From: Argopecten irradians
Lineage: Eukaryota > Mollusca > Bivalvia > Pectinida > Pectinidae
Direction of reading: 5' to 3'
NCBI RefSeq assembly: GCF_041381155.1
Contig: NC_091141.1
Location: 23,332,828-23,396,827, forward strand
Length of the DNA stretch: 64,000 bases
The position numbers and the translations under genes were made by a program. The notes under the pieces were generated by a model. The model ran no database searches, was not told the DNA's origin, and worked only from the letters and a program-made list of their open reading frames with translations. How positions within the stretch are numbered: position 1 is the stretch's first letter; each line of letters begins with the position of its first letter. Of this stretch, positions 33,469 to 44,390 are shown piece after piece.

Positions 33469-33850
33469 AACAAGAGATCCCAATAGGATCTTAGCACCCA
33501 CCAAAGAATGATCTATGTCTGACAAATGAAAGAGGGATCTTTTCTCTGCTTTTCAAACTTTGCCTATGAAAATTCAAGAAGGTGGCCTGTTGGCCATCTT
33601 GTTGATCGATCAGCCTCAAATTACATTAAGCAAGTTTAGAGCCCATATGGAGCATATGTACATGTGTTATATGAAATTTGAGAATGAGATCATAAGTACA
33701 TTCTGGGAAATAGTGGTAACAAACTTCAACTATCAAAATCCAAGATGGCTGCCTGTCGGCCATCTTGTTGTCCAATCGGTCCTAAAATGCAATATGGATA
33801 TATATATAGCGATAACAAGACGGATGGATGGACTGCGGAAGAAAGGCAAT
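33469..33850 (-). mobile_element. Truncated, inverted copy of the hairpin-ended repeat at 57077-58461
   Basis: Reads inward from AACAAGAGATCCC..TAGGATCTTAGC.CCCACCAAAGAATGATCTATGTCTGACA, which is the reverse complement of the right end near 58405-58461. It then has two CCAAGATGGC.GCCTGT.GGCC ATCTTGTTG units matching the 156-bp internal unit, and stops in an ACGGATGGATGGAC remnant of the GTCC tract. The 109-codon open frame across it is a repeat artefact. Confidence 0.75.
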
Positions 33851-34291
33851 TTGAACAATAGTCTTGAACCATCCTATAGAGATGGCTGATAGCCACGATC
33901 ACAAATCAATGCCCTTTTCTCTGTATACTAACTACATGTAATACATAAGCCACAACAATGTATTAATCTTGATTTTTATAGCATTTTGTAATCAGTATGC
34001 CATTTTTGTCTGGCTAAGTCAAATCTTATGTTAGTTTTAGACTTAAGACTGTTTCATGATCTTCGGACCTGTAATGCTTTGAAAGGTACTACCTTCAATA
34101 CTGTGCTGATAAGGTTTATGTACAGGATCACACACTTCACAAATAAAAAGCTAAAAATCTATATTTTGCACTTGTACATTTTTCTTTTGTATCACGTAAA
34201 AAATATTGAGGAACTAATACAGGAATAGATTTAATTACTCATTTATACATGATTATGTAACAGAATATAATTCTGTGAAAATAACTAAATG

Positions 34292-34460
34292 TACAGTCAA
34301 ACCTGCCTTATAGTGACCACCTCTGCTTAAAGACCATTTGTTTCAAAACACCACTTTTTCAGGGTCCCAAAAGGTTAATTTCAACGTAATTAGCCCTGGA
34401 CATAAAGACAACTTATTTTGTTTTGTCTTGGCCCCTTGGGTGATTATATATAAAATTTAA
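34292..34460. mobile_element. MITE end fragment (CAGTCAAACCTG type)
   Basis: TA-CAGTCAAACCTGCCTTATAG then TGACCACCTCTGCTTAAAGACC is the left terminus of the family seen at 29590-29780 and 39270-39357. The right terminus is not evident. Confidence 0.4.
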
Positions 34461-34571
34461 CTGTAATTCAAAACTGTGTTTCATTTATACAGTGTCTATG
34501 TATAAAAGATATATCTAACAATTAAATCTATAATAAAAATAATGAATCACCATGTGTCCAGCACAGTGACT

Positions 34572-34819
34572 TCAAATATTATACAGACATTCATATACAA
34601 TGGGATAGTTTTTCAGGATATTAGTTTGGAATTCGTCGAGCATCTTGTTGGAGTTACGATTCATTTCTGTAAGATTTCGAAGGTCGACAAGTTTTGAGAG
34701 GTACGTGTGGAAGCGTCTGTGTTCCCCAGGGTGGACTTTCTGTATGACATACTTCAGGCACTGGATCAGCGGCCATTGAATTCTCTCCACTTGGTCAGGG
34801 TCATCCAGAGGACACCGGT
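34572..34819 (-). CDS. Nuclear receptor, coding exon 7 (terminal; end of ligand-binding domain)
   Basis: Acceptor TTTCTTTCCTTCAG (34820-34833) and stop TGA at 34574-34572. Residues 391-472. It starts DRCPLDDPDQVERIQ, the conserved helix 8-9 turn of nuclear-receptor ligand domains (DRPGL.D...VE..Q). It then has helices 9-11 (CLKYVIQKVHP, YLSKLVDLRNLTEMN) and ends YPIVYECLYNI. The IVYECLY segment fits the AF-2 activation-helix pattern (two hydrophobics, any, Glu, two hydrophobics), so ligand- or constitutively driven coactivator binding is possible. The 3' UTR is not defined; an ATTAAA on the minus strand near 34230 is the only nearby weak poly(A) word. Confidence 0.9.
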
Positions 34820-35057
34820 CTGAAGGAAAGAAAACTGAGGTTAAAGCTTCTATTCGACTTAAGATCAAGAAAATCTCTTTCTCTTAATGATTTAACTTGA
34901 TCAATAACATTCTTCATCATTTGTCTAGATAAGCAGTGTAGGACTTTGAAAAGATTATTTTATGATCACAAGCAAAGAAAATAACTTTTGAATTGACATC
35001 ACTCTTTAAGCAGTTTCATGAATCATAAAACAATCTTAGATTCAATTTTGTACTTCA

Positions 35058-35423
35058 TGATGCTCCACCGCTGAAGAATGGTAATTTTTCATTATCAAAA
35101 ACAGGAGCAGACGAATTAGTATTTTTCTTCATTTACAAAAGTTATTCACTTTACACCATTAACATGATTGAAAAGTTTGAGCTTCTTATTTTACGTCAAA
35201 ATAGAAATATTTAAAATAATTAATTGCATCCCGAAAAAATTCCATGATGGCACTAGCTATGTCCCATATGTGATGAAGTACTGATTGCACATGCAACAAA
35301 AGCAAATTTAATTGTTTCATGTTATTTTTGTGTTAATTAGACACATATATTCATGATTAAACATCAGTTATTGTTCAAATGATGGGTATCGTTTATGCTA
35401 TGTCGGCGGTGGAGCATCTTTAA
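35058..35423. mobile_element. GATGCTCCACCGC-ended MITE, copy 2
   Basis: Same orientation and body as 18542-18904: GATGCTCCACCGCTGA at the left, TCGGCGGTGGAGCATCTTTA at the right, with internal CATTTACAAAAGTTATTCAC, TTTGAGCTTCTTATTTTAC and TAATTGCATCCCGAAAAAA. It sits in the intron between receptor exons 6 and 7. Confidence 0.85.
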
Positions 35424-35618
35424 CTAAGGAAAATAATTATATTTACTTTTTAATACATTGTCTGTGATTGGTTAAACTTGAGTCAGTTTGGAATAACAGG
35501 AAAGATTGATCTAAATTTAAAAGCCAATTTATTGGTACAGCAAATGATCTCTAAACTCAGTAAACAAATGTTAGATTAAGTATTAATCACTATAAATAAA
35601 ACAAGTGTCACCACCTAC

Positions 35619-35843
35619 CTCGAAATAGGATCACAATTGCTCTCAGAACTGCGATTTCCTCATACGATAGGGCAAGTTTGTGCATGATGCGCGCAAAGTT
35701 TTCCTGACCGATAACAATGTCTTCTGAGCCCCAGTATTGAATTGTCTCTTCACGATGAGTTTTTATCTCCATGCCAACGTTAACCCCAAGGTCAGGGTTG
35801 ATATGAAGATAATGACCCAGGATCCAGTACTCAAATCTGGAGG
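35619..35843 (-). CDS. Nuclear receptor, coding exon 6 (ligand-binding domain, helices 5-8)
   Basis: Acceptor TTTATTCCTCCAG and donor GAG|GTAGGT; phases 1 in, 1 out, 225 nt, residues 317-390 plus split codons. It continues exon 5 as LSLIK-A-SRFEYWILGHYLHI, matching the helix 4-5 signature LLK(A/G)S..E. It then has NPDLGVNVGME, IKTHREETIQYWGSEDIV and FARIMHKLALSYEEIAVLRA with IVILFR, the usual helix 7-8 segment (L.L...E...L.A..LF). A second AG in the acceptor (CCTCCAG again 7 bp in) would break frame, so the first is used. Confidence 0.9.
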
Positions 35844-36274
35844 CTGGAGGAATAAATCGTATGAGAATTACAATTGCTAGTTTTTCTTGAATCAAAATCT
35901 GCATTTTACTTGAAAATTTGGTAGGGGTAGCAGTAAAAGTCAAGTAGACAACTATACAAAGGACTGCTCTCATAATATACATGATCACCAAGCAATATTT
36001 TTTCTTTGTAAAAAAGTCATCTTGGATAAGTGCTAGGCAATCAAATCAGACAAATTCCTTGAACTTTCAAATAATATCAATCATCAAAAACTAAACAAAT
36101 GAATATCTGTAAGATCCAAGCTTTGATCGATCCGTGTGGAACATAATATCTTTGTTAATGTTGCATTAGGACAGAGTGATTGAATTCTAAAACTCCTTTT
36201 ATATTGTGCTACCTTCACCTATCTTTGTAGCCCCAACAAAGATAAGATTTGATAATACTGTCTCTCTATCACCA

Positions 36275-36918
36275 TAGACTGGATTGCCTTCCGTAATTTT
36301 TTCTACTCTCTGCTAGGCTTCGCTCAGAAAATACAACGACATGTCAGGGCTATTGATCTTGGAAATTAAATTGGCTAATATTTATAACGTTTAGGGGACA
36401 TTCCTTATCAAAATGGCGTCTGCATATTTTTGCGGAAAAAATACCAACATCTTGCTGACCTCTAGTCTGCTATACAATGGTAAATTGTAAACAGTATTAA
36501 TTATTTATTGATGGAAAACATAGATGTTGAAACGCGAAATTGTCTTTTGAAGCAGACGGTCGGGGGTTTCCCGGTACACTCACCATGACCTCAGCATATA
36601 GTATGGAACTTCAGATTATGTACGTGATTAGATATCTAGACGTTGAACTTCAATATTGTAACGTTCTTAAACTATTTCAAATACATTTTCAATGCTGAAT
36701 GCTCCCTAAACAATATCGAAATTTCATTTCCACCTCGTTACCATTGTAAGCAGAAGAAAATTCCGAGTCTCAATGAACCCAACGATTTGTTGATTGAATT
36801 GACAAATCAGAATCATTTTGGTCAGAATCTTGACCAAAATGGCGGCCCTGACCTGTCTTAGTATTTATGAGCGCAGCCTAGCGGAGACAATCGGTACTAA
36901 GGCAGGTAATCCAGTCTA
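36275..36918. mobile_element. Non-autonomous transposon with about 88-bp inverted repeats, in receptor intron
   Basis: TAGACTGGATTGCCTT..GTA and CTCTGCTAGGCTTCGCTCA then ACATGTCAGGGCTATTG (36275-36362) mirror CCTGACCTGTC, TGAGCGCAGCCTAGCGGAG and AAGGCAGGTAATCCAGTCTA (36840-36918). About 470 bp of AT-rich non-coding sequence lies between. It is located between receptor exons 5 and 6. No transposase. Confidence 0.7.
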
Positions 36919-37021
36919 CCTATCATCATTTCAGAGTGATCTCCCTTCCTCTTTTCTGTATAGCGCTGCTGTAACAACAATTTATATGCTTATACCAATT
37001 ATTACACTTATATGAATATAC

Positions 37022-37253
37022 CTTTTATCAACGAGAGTTTGTCTGTTTCAGAAAGGTCATTAAATCCAGGGATGACTTTGGCGAATGTGATATACTTGAC
37101 GATGCCTCGTTGGATGTGACCAGCCGTTTTATCCAACATTGCCAACCGATCGTCAATATCGATCCCCGTCATCTGGTATATACTGCGGTGCTCCTCCTTA
37201 CTAATGGTGCCTACCTTTAACCCAAACATTTCCTTACGCAATGTGTAACTATC
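37022..37253 (-). CDS. Nuclear receptor, coding exon 5 (ligand-binding domain, helices 1-4)
   Basis: Acceptor TTTCTTTTCTGTACAG and donor AAAAG|GTATAT; enters phase 0 and leaves phase 1; 232 nt, residues 239-315. It encodes DSYTLRKEMFGLKVGTISKE, ...RLAMLDKTAGHIQRGIVKYI, then TFAKVIPGFNDLSETDKLSL IK. The last part is the nuclear-receptor ligand-domain signature (F.K.(I/L)PGF..L...D...L(I/L)K), with Phe295, Pro300-Phe302 and Lys315. This is the strongest evidence for a true receptor rather than a DNA-binding-domain fragment. Confidence 0.92.
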
Positions 37254-37959
37254 CTGTACAGAAAAGAAATACAAATGAAACAAAACAATGGCACAAATTA
37301 AGTCTCTCACAGCATACCTCAATAGGTCAGAACTATACGTCAATAGGTCATAACTACTGTAAACCAGCTTTCACGTGCCAATTACTTTTGCCAATTTTGT
37401 GATCCAAGTAAATTCGCCAAAGTTTGTCGCAGTGAATTAATATCTACAACATTTATATTGATAGGAATTTATCCTCAACTTTGAAGTTGTTTTGAAACGG
37501 AATTTGTGAAATTAAATAGCCACGAAAGACGGTTAATTGGTTTAAAGTATTTTTCCACCACCTATGCATTGGCTTTCTTATTTTCGTAACAACTTTATGT
37601 CATGTCTCCATGCCTAAAGACTTTTTCACAATACATGTATCTCAATTTGCGATTTTGAGACTAAAATGCTTCCACATACTCTATCTATGCTTCAAGTATT
37701 TTCAGTAATTTTCATGGTCTCTGATCATAAGCCAAATACACAAAATTCAATCATACACAAATATAAGTAGGTTTACAGAATATAACAAAGTATGAGACTT
37801 CAGTACATCATAGTATAATGGAGAGATGAACCAGACAAGAGAATGAGATCAAGACCCATATACCAAGTACATCAAGTATTAAATCCCAGTACCTTGTAAT
37901 ATTACAGAAGATACAACTTGTATAAGCGCTTTCTTAAAACAAAGCGATTCTACCAGTTC

Positions 37960-38563
37960 CAGAATTTCAGAAGAAGATTCTCTTAAGTTTTATCCTATTT
38001 TACCCCTTTTGGCCCCATCCCTTAGGCCCCTGGGGTCAGTCATGGAAAATTTGTTAAAAGGATTCAATGGCCATTTCATTGGGATAATTCTGACAACATT
38101 TGACTAATTTCCTATTACAAATGACCAAATACCGGTAATGCTCAAAAATGTGTTTTCCCTATATAACGTATAACCCCCTCCCCAGGGGTAAACCTGAGAC
38201 CCAAGGGTCATATAATTCACATTTTTTGTAGAGGGTCTTGAGACCTTTCTATCCCTGAAGAGTATTTGATATATTCTACCACGTCTGTTAGTGGAGAAGA
38301 AGATTTTTCAAATTTTAGTAAATTTTACCCCTTTTGGTCCCTCCCACAGACCCCTAGGGGGTGGAGGTCATATAATTCACAATTTTGATTGGCCTTATGC
38401 CTAAGAAGGCTTGCGCAAAATTTCATTGAAATTTCTTCAGCGGTTTTGGAGAAGAAGTCGAAAATGTAAATTATTTACGGACACACGATTGACGACCGAC
38501 GATGACAGACAAAAGGCAATGAATTAGAATAGGTCACTTGAGACTTCGTCTTAGGTGACCTAA
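37960..38563 (+). mobile_element. Interspersed repeat with hairpin-CTAAT end, in receptor intron
   Basis: Two related blocks, each with AGAAGAAGATT(C/T)T(C/T)..TTTTA and TACCCCTTTTGG(C/T)CCC followed by C(C/A)C(C/T)TAGG (37970-38030, 38300-38360), then GCGGTTTTGGAGAAGAAGTC, GGACACACGATTGACGACCGACGATGAC, and a terminal hairpin AGGTCACTTGAGACTTCGTC TTAGGTGACCT followed by AAT (38531-38564). The layout matches abundant molluscan repeats. No coding capacity; the left boundary is uncertain. Confidence 0.6.
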
Positions 38564-38667
38564 TGAGGGGTTAAACCTTAGTTTATTTTCCCAAAGTTAT
38601 TGCATTGTAAATTAGAGCTCTCTGAAATTTTTAGATAAACCAGATAAATCAGCAACAAGATACTTAC

Positions 38668-38906
38668 ATAGTATTCATTTGCAAGCTTTTCGGTGAAGTC
38701 TTTGTTGAAGTAATTGATGAGATTTGGGTAGATTTTTTCTTGAGCAGTTACAAGACAGTTGATGATATCCTGCATTTCAGCCTCCTCTAGAATTTGGTCT
38801 TCAAGTCCTGTAGAATGTACAGTGCAGTCAGATACCACTGGTTCTATCTCCAGCAATTTCTTCTCCTTCAATCTCTCACTCTTTCTTTTTCTCTTCTTCC
38901 TCTTTT
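38668..38906 (-). CDS. Nuclear receptor, coding exon 4 (hinge with basic NLS, start of ligand domain)
   Basis: Acceptor TTTGATTCCAG and donor TAT|GTAAGT; 239 nt, phase 1 in, phase 0 out, residues 159-238. It starts EKRKKRKRKSERLKEKK, a strongly basic stretch that is a probable nuclear localisation signal. It then has an acidic, low-complexity hinge, and from about residue 190 EEAEMQDIINCLVTAQEKI and YFNKDFTEKLANEYY, which looks like helix 1-2 of the ligand domain. Confidence 0.85.
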
Positions 38907-39240
38907 CTGGAATCAAAACGACACAACTATATATATGTACAGTATATGTTAACAGAAACAGAAAAAGATAGAACAGTGCAAATTTTTCAATTTGTTTGTT
39001 TTGTAATGATGATATTTGCTTTCATTTTTATTTATACATGTGAAAGTGCCCTGGAATAAAAAAAAGTTACAACTACATGTTTCTGAATGCATTTAAAACC
39101 CTCATCCAAATATTAAAAAAATAAAACAAAAATAAATCACAGATGTATATTGACAGACGGTAATTAGTCCTTAAATAATGCATGGTAATAAATATATAGA
39201 TATCCAATAGCACTGTGTCTGTTTGGCATTAACATATTTC

Positions 39241-39360
39241 TGTTATATTTACAGGCTGGCTGTTTGGCACAAAAGCCTCAACCTGTCAATAAAGGCAACC
39301 TGTCTATGGTGACCATTTTACTGTCTCCCCTTTAGTTGTCGTTATAGACAGGTTTAACTG
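39241..39360. mobile_element. Decayed MITE remnant (AAACCTG ends)
   Basis: TGTCAATAAAGGCAACCTGTC TATGGTGACCATTTT..TTGTCGTTATAGACAGGTTTA ACTGTA resembles the family at 29590-29780. The right end TAGACAGGTTTAACTG-TA is clear, the left end is not. It lies in the intron between receptor exons 3 and 4. Confidence 0.45.
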
Positions 39361-39705
39361 TATGTACATAATTTTAAATGTTTAAAGAAACAATTCAATT
39401 TGTTTGTTTTGTAATGATGATATTTGCTTTCATTTTTAAATATGCATGTGCAAAATACAGAGAAAACAGACCAGGAATTAAATCTGGGTCTCAGGCATGT
39501 AATCCCAATAGGCTAAATAAGAATGCTTATAAATAAACTAGGTGACAGAGACTGTATTGGCAGTGTATTTAACACTATGTACAAGGATGCAATATAAGTA
39601 ATTTTGTGACAAATGACCCTTTAATTGCATTTTGTGACAAATGACCCATCTTAATTGCAGTGGGAGTGGGACTTGCTGGGATTTTTATGACCTATGACCC
39701 CTCAC

Positions 39706-39945
39706 CTGCAGTAGGACTTGCTGGAATCTTTATGACCTTTGAACCCCGCGCTGTAGAAGACTGGAGTTTTTTAGGCTGTACAGAAGATGTTATAGAGTCA
39801 AAGTCGTCGGAACCACAACTGGAATTCTTCATTTCCTGGAGTTTGTCCTGGTCAGAACTGGACACTGCATCCTTTCCCTCCAATCGCTTGACCTCCATTA
39901 TAGTCTTGGTGCGAATGGCAATTGTGTATCGACCATGGCGAACAG
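39706..39945 (-). CDS. Nuclear receptor, coding exon 3 (DNA-binding C-terminal extension and hinge)
   Basis: Acceptor ATTTAATTTCAG and donor CTGCAG|GTGAGG; 240 nt, phase 1 in and out, residues 79-158 plus a split codon. It begins AVRHGRYTIAIRTKTIMEVK, which directly follows MSRG of exon 2 and matches the conserved C-terminal extension of NR1-type receptors (GMSR.AVR.GR). The rest is a Ser-rich hinge (GKDAVSSSDQDK, SDDFDSITSSVQPKKLQSS). The last 40 bp and the donor have a diverged copy immediately downstream in the intron (see findings). Confidence 0.88.
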
Positions 39946-39983
39946 CTGAAATTAAATAATCATTATTATTTTATAATTATGTA

Positions 39984-40450
39984 CAGTAAAACCTCTTTAA
40001 GTTGAAAAGTTTGAGGAATGTAGGGTATTCGAGTCATCAGAGGTTGGTCATCAACAGTCAAAGACTATGATCTCAAATTATGACAATGACATTTGAACAT
40101 TTTGTTTTACAGCAACTTAATTGTTTTTAAACTGTTTTTCTACTGCTATAATAATAATATTGGATAGAAACCAATAAAAATGCACATTTAAAATGGCATT
40201 ACAAATCTTAAGGGCCAATTATTACACCTGTTCAACGTTTACAGTAGATATGTATGGTTTAAATACTATGAATTTGAAGAAAAAGGGAATCTATTTTTGG
40301 TTGAGGAATAATGGATATTCAACAAATAGCTTTTTGAGCTTTATGGGGATTTAATTGTTACATAAGATATATAGGGGTCGGGATCATGCGAGTGGTTTGA
40401 CAAATAGGGGTATGCGAGGAATATGAGTTTGAGTTAGGGGGGTACTATTG
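39984..40450. mobile_element. pogo/Tigger-like MITE, shorter relative (467 bp)
   Basis: TA-CAGTAAAACCTCTTTAAGTT at the left, GAGTTAGGGGGGTACTATTG-TA at the right, with subterminal GGGTATTCGAGTCATC..AGGTTGGTCAT and GACAAATAGGGGTATGCGAGGAAT as in 6232-6924. It is more diverged and deleted internally. It lies in the 4.9-kb intron between receptor exons 2 and 3. Confidence 0.8.
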
Positions 40451-41464
40451 TATACAGTTTAACCTGTCAAAGCCAGCTCTTATAGTTATCTGAATCCCTG
40501 TATATTCTGATGTAATTGTATATTTTCCTTCTCAATTTATAATTATTAAAACCTGTATAATCAAGAAACCTGGTTATACCGACCAAATATGCTGGCTTCG
40601 ATAAAATCCGGTTTAGACAAATTACATATACTGTATTAAATAATATGTTGTTTTTTTAATTAATTATCTTGAGGAAGACTAATATTTTTTCATTACTTTC
40701 TTCGGTACCTACCAAAGTCAAAGACTTTTTTTTAAGAGTCTCAAAACAATACCCTTTGTTACATGAATCAATTTTTATATTAAAATCAGAATGTGTTATT
40801 TATAGATTATTATGGAACAACGAATAAATGTTTATATAGTTGTTTTTTTATGTTTTATAAGTATACATATCACTTTGAGTATTACATATCACTTTGATTA
40901 ATCCATAAATATATAATGACAAGTATATTTTGAGGACTTTCTGACAGGGCAATATTATCAATACAAAAAAAAATTGAAAAACATAATAGATTAAAACAGA
41001 TTAAAACAATGAATCTATTTTTCAATGTTGCCCACATGCACTCATACCGCTGCCCAGTGATGCACATCCATTATATGATATATACATGTATGTTATTGAC
41101 TTATGAACCACAAATTTTTCTAATATCTTATATACATGTAGATCTATGATTATGATGGTCCCAGAGACATGGTCATCTGTCACACGATAGGGCACATGAC
41201 AGGTGAATGTTCTATATTTTACCCTTGATGGAAAGAGAGATAGTACATTATGTTTCAATACAGAACACATCTTTTGTATTTGTGAGTCCCAATGAAATTG
41301 AGCAAATCCTTTAAATTTGTCAGATATGAAAATTTTATATAATGTGACATTTATGCACCAAAGTAAAACCTTCATGGTAACATTATCAAGGATTACCAAA
41401 ATTTTACAATTACAAAAATGACCATCAAAATTTGACTTAGGCAAATAACAATATAATTTTAAAT

Positions 41465-41655
41465 CTTACTGACTAACCACCAATGGTCATTAAAATTAAG
41501 CTGACCACCAATGGCCAATGGTCAACAAAATTAAACTGACCACCTTTGGCCAACGGTCATCAAAATTCAGCTCACCATCAATGGCTAATGGTCATCAAAA
41601 TTCAGCTGGCATGACCACCAATGACCAATGGCCATCAAAATTAAGCTGACCACAA
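41465..41655. repeat. Short tandem repeat, about 4.5 copies of a 42-46-bp unit
   Basis: Unit words ACCACCAATGGCCAATGGTC and ATCAAAATTAAGCTG recur from 41476 to 41652 with substitutions. CCAAT/ATTGG words are frequent. Within receptor intron 2. Confidence 0.85.
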
Positions 41656-41803
41656 AATGCTAATTAGCTCATATGTCTTACCAAAATTTGAACTAACTTG
41701 AGTTTGATAAACATGTTTTACACCAGTCAAACAATTAGGAAATTCATCAATGCAAGGTGAATTTTAATCTCTGATCTAATAACTAATTACATAATGTAAA
41801 AGA

Positions 41804-42172
41804 TTAAAGATGCTCCATTGCCCACAGCGCTTATCCAATATGTATTCTTTGTGAATTAACACAAAAAAAACCCGATGAAATAATTTGTTTTGCTTAATTT
41901 TTTTTGTCTGTACAATTAGGTCCTCATTCATATACCTATATATTAGGGCATAGACTATTAGTGCTGTGGACTTTTGAGGATATAATTAATTATTTTAAAC
42001 ACCAGGTACTTTTATTCTAAAATAAAATAAGAAGCTCATATTTTTGAATACTATGGTAAAAGTGTCAAGTAAGTAACTTTAGTTACTGAAGGAAGATACT
42101 AATTCTTCTGCTTCCGTTTTTCATAGACTGATACAAAAAGTCATTCTTTGTGGTGAAGCAACTTTAATTACA
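41804..42172 (-). mobile_element. GATGCTCCACCGC-ended MITE, copy 3 (inverted, old)
   Basis: Starts TTAAAGATGCTCCATTGCCCA and ends TTTGTGGTGAAGCAACTTTAA. The internal order (GAATTAACACAAAAAA, ATAATTAATTATTTTAAA, ATAAGAAGCTCA, AAGTAAGTAACTTTAGTTACTGAAG) is the reverse of copies 1 and 2. Substantially diverged, so older than they are. Confidence 0.75.
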
Positions 42173-42524
42173 ACATAATCTGACATGAAGGAAATGTAAT
42201 TTTGTTTGTGGTGTATACCAGCATCCTGATGGATATACATATAATGAACCCAGAATACATGTGTTCAACATACCGCCTCCCTTCCCCATATCCTGGTAAT
42301 AATTTTGCTAGTGCCCTATCCGACCCAATCAGTGCCCAGCGCACTTAAGAAAATAATGGGGTACATGTCAATATCCAAAGCCTATCATAAAATTGCAACA
42401 AGTAAGCCATAAATAAATTTGCAAAAGAAATCAAATAATGCTGAATTTGTCTCAGTCCAGTTCACATTCATATTGGCTATGAATGCCAGCTGAAAGACAT
42501 TCAATACTTAAATTAAATTTTTCG

Positions 42525-42672
42525 GGATGGGATGCAATTTATTATTTTTAATATTTTATCTTAAAAGTTAAATAAGAAGCTCAAACTTTTCAAAGTCGGT
42601 AATGGTGTTGAGTAAGTAAGTTTTGTAACTGAAGAAAAATACTTATTTGTCTGGTACTGTTTTTTAATTACA
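42525..42672 (-). mobile_element. Fragment of the same MITE family, copy 4
   Basis: TTCGGGATGGGATGCAATTTA, AAATAAGAAGCTCAAACTTT and AAGTAAGTTTTGTAACTGAAG reproduce the middle of the element in reverse orientation. Neither terminus is present. Confidence 0.75.
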
Positions 42673-43199
42673 AAAATACTAATAACCCTGGCTGTTAATA
42701 GGAAGGTTATAATGAAATAAACTTAACTAAACAACTAAGCTAAAATTAGCCATATAAAAACTTATGAAGAGGAGTAGGGGTGAATATAGTGCAGTGCAAT
42801 TCCTACATCCTGGAACATGATATCTGATTAATTAACCCTGACCAGCAACCATACCAAGCATTAACACATGCATTAATCCCTAAAATTGTATAATGAACTG
42901 TACCAGTCTATTGGATTGGGAGAGTTTAAACTTGTGGTTAGTGGGTTGAGGGTGACTGGGTTATTATGTTATTCACTGTCACATGATCAATCACTTGTGA
43001 CCAAAACATCATTTAATTACATAAATGAAAAAAAATCAATTTCCTAATGTAAATCCTGTTTATATATTTGATGTGTATATACACAGATCATTATTAAATG
43101 ATTTCTTTCTCCTCTTATCTGTTTTCAACTCTAATTAACACTTGATATTGACATTTTCTTTTCAAAAATATTGAAATTTGCAAAGCAACTTGATATATA

Positions 43200-44240
43200 A
43201 ACAAGAGCTGCTTGAGAACAGCAAAGCTCGCCTCTGGAATTTTGTTGATTTAATTCAGGTTCCTTGTAATTTACCAGACTTATTGCAGAAATCAAAGTCA
43301 GGTGTGACAGATAACAGTTTTTTCAACACTTGCACTAAAACCTTAACCTGATTATTTCGGCCCATTTGGCCTCTTGAAATTCTCAAAATTCAGCATTTGG
43401 CCTTTCAATGATTGTCCTTACCCATAGCAAGAATTATTATTCAAAATCATTGTAGAAAACAATGTCATTTGTTACAGATAACAGTATTACAACACTGCCA
43501 TCAAAACCTGATTATTTTGGTCCATTGGGCCTCATGTAATTCTCAAAATCCAGTATTTGGCTTCTTTAAGTAATTGTCCACACCCATAGCAACAATTACA
43601 ATCCAAACTTATTGCAGAAATCAAAGTCAGGTGTGACAGATAACAGTTTTTTCAACACTTGCACTAAAACCTTAACCTGATTATTTCGGCCCATTTGGCC
43701 TCTTGAAATTCTCAAAATTCAGCATTTGGCTCCTTTCAATGATTGTCCTTACCCATAGCAAGAATTATTATTCAAAATCATTGTAGAAAACAATGTCATT
43801 TGTTACAGATAACAGTATTACAACACTGCCATCAAAACCTGATTATTTTGGTCCATTGGGCCTCATGTAATTCTCAAAATCCAGTATTTGGCTTCTTTAA
43901 GTAATTGTCCACACCCATAGCAACAATTACAATCCAAACTTATTGCAGAAATCAAAGTCAGGTGTGACAGATAACAGTTTTTTCAACACTTGCACTAAAA
44001 CCTTAACCTGATTATTTCGGCCCATTTGGCCTCTTGAAATTCTCAAAATTCAGCATTTGGCTCCTTTCAATGATTGTCCTTACCCATAGCAAGAATTATT
44101 ATTCAAAATCATTGTAGAAAACAATGTCATTTGTTACAGATAACAGTATTACAACACTGCCATCAAAACCTGACTATTTCGGCCCATTTAGCCTCTTGAA
44201 ACTCTCAAAATCCTGCATTTGGCTTCTTTAAAGTTGTACG
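43200..44240 (+). repeat. Higher-order tandem repeat: three copies of a 330-bp dimer
   Basis: It opens with AACAAGAGCTGCTTGAG...CAAAGCTCGCCTC, a hairpin-type end common in molluscan repeats. Then come two alternating half-units of about 165 bp: A (TTATTGCAGAAATCAAAGTC..., TTTCGGCCCATTTGGCCTC) and B (CATTGTAGAAAACAATGTCA..., TTTTGGTCCATTGGGCCTC). They share AACAGT, CCTGATTATTT and CTCAAAAT, in order A-B-A-B-A-B. A-unit starts are at 43279, 43608 and 43939. AB copies are nearly identical to each other while A and B differ strongly, so dimers amplified recently. Inside receptor intron 2. Confidence 0.9.
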
Positions 44241-44255
44241 GTCTATCACTTTCTC

Positions 44256-44390
44256 TCTTTTTGTCGTAGTGAAAACTTTTTAAGTGTTATACTTATTTTT
44301 CTCCATCTGTCTGAGTTCTCTTTTTGTCGTAGTGAAAACTGTTTAAGTGTTATACATATTTTTCTTCATCTGTCGGAGTTTTAAACTTTC
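44256..44390. repeat. Two tandem copies of a 67-bp unit
   Basis: CTCTTTTTGTCGTAGTGAAAAC TTTTTAAGTGTTATAC occurs at 44258 and again near 44327, each followed by TTATTTTTCT(C/T)CATCTGTC(T/G)GAGTT. Confidence 0.85.

Noticed and set aside
33560-33889. 109-residue plus-strand frame
   Set aside because: Lies wholly in an interspersed repeat whose other copies do not keep the frame.
39470-39530. Inverted tRNA-like remnant (AAATCTGGGTCTCAGGCATG then TAATCCC)
   Set aside because: Resembles the B-box half of a tRNA-derived repeat, but the rest of the fold and the A box are missing.
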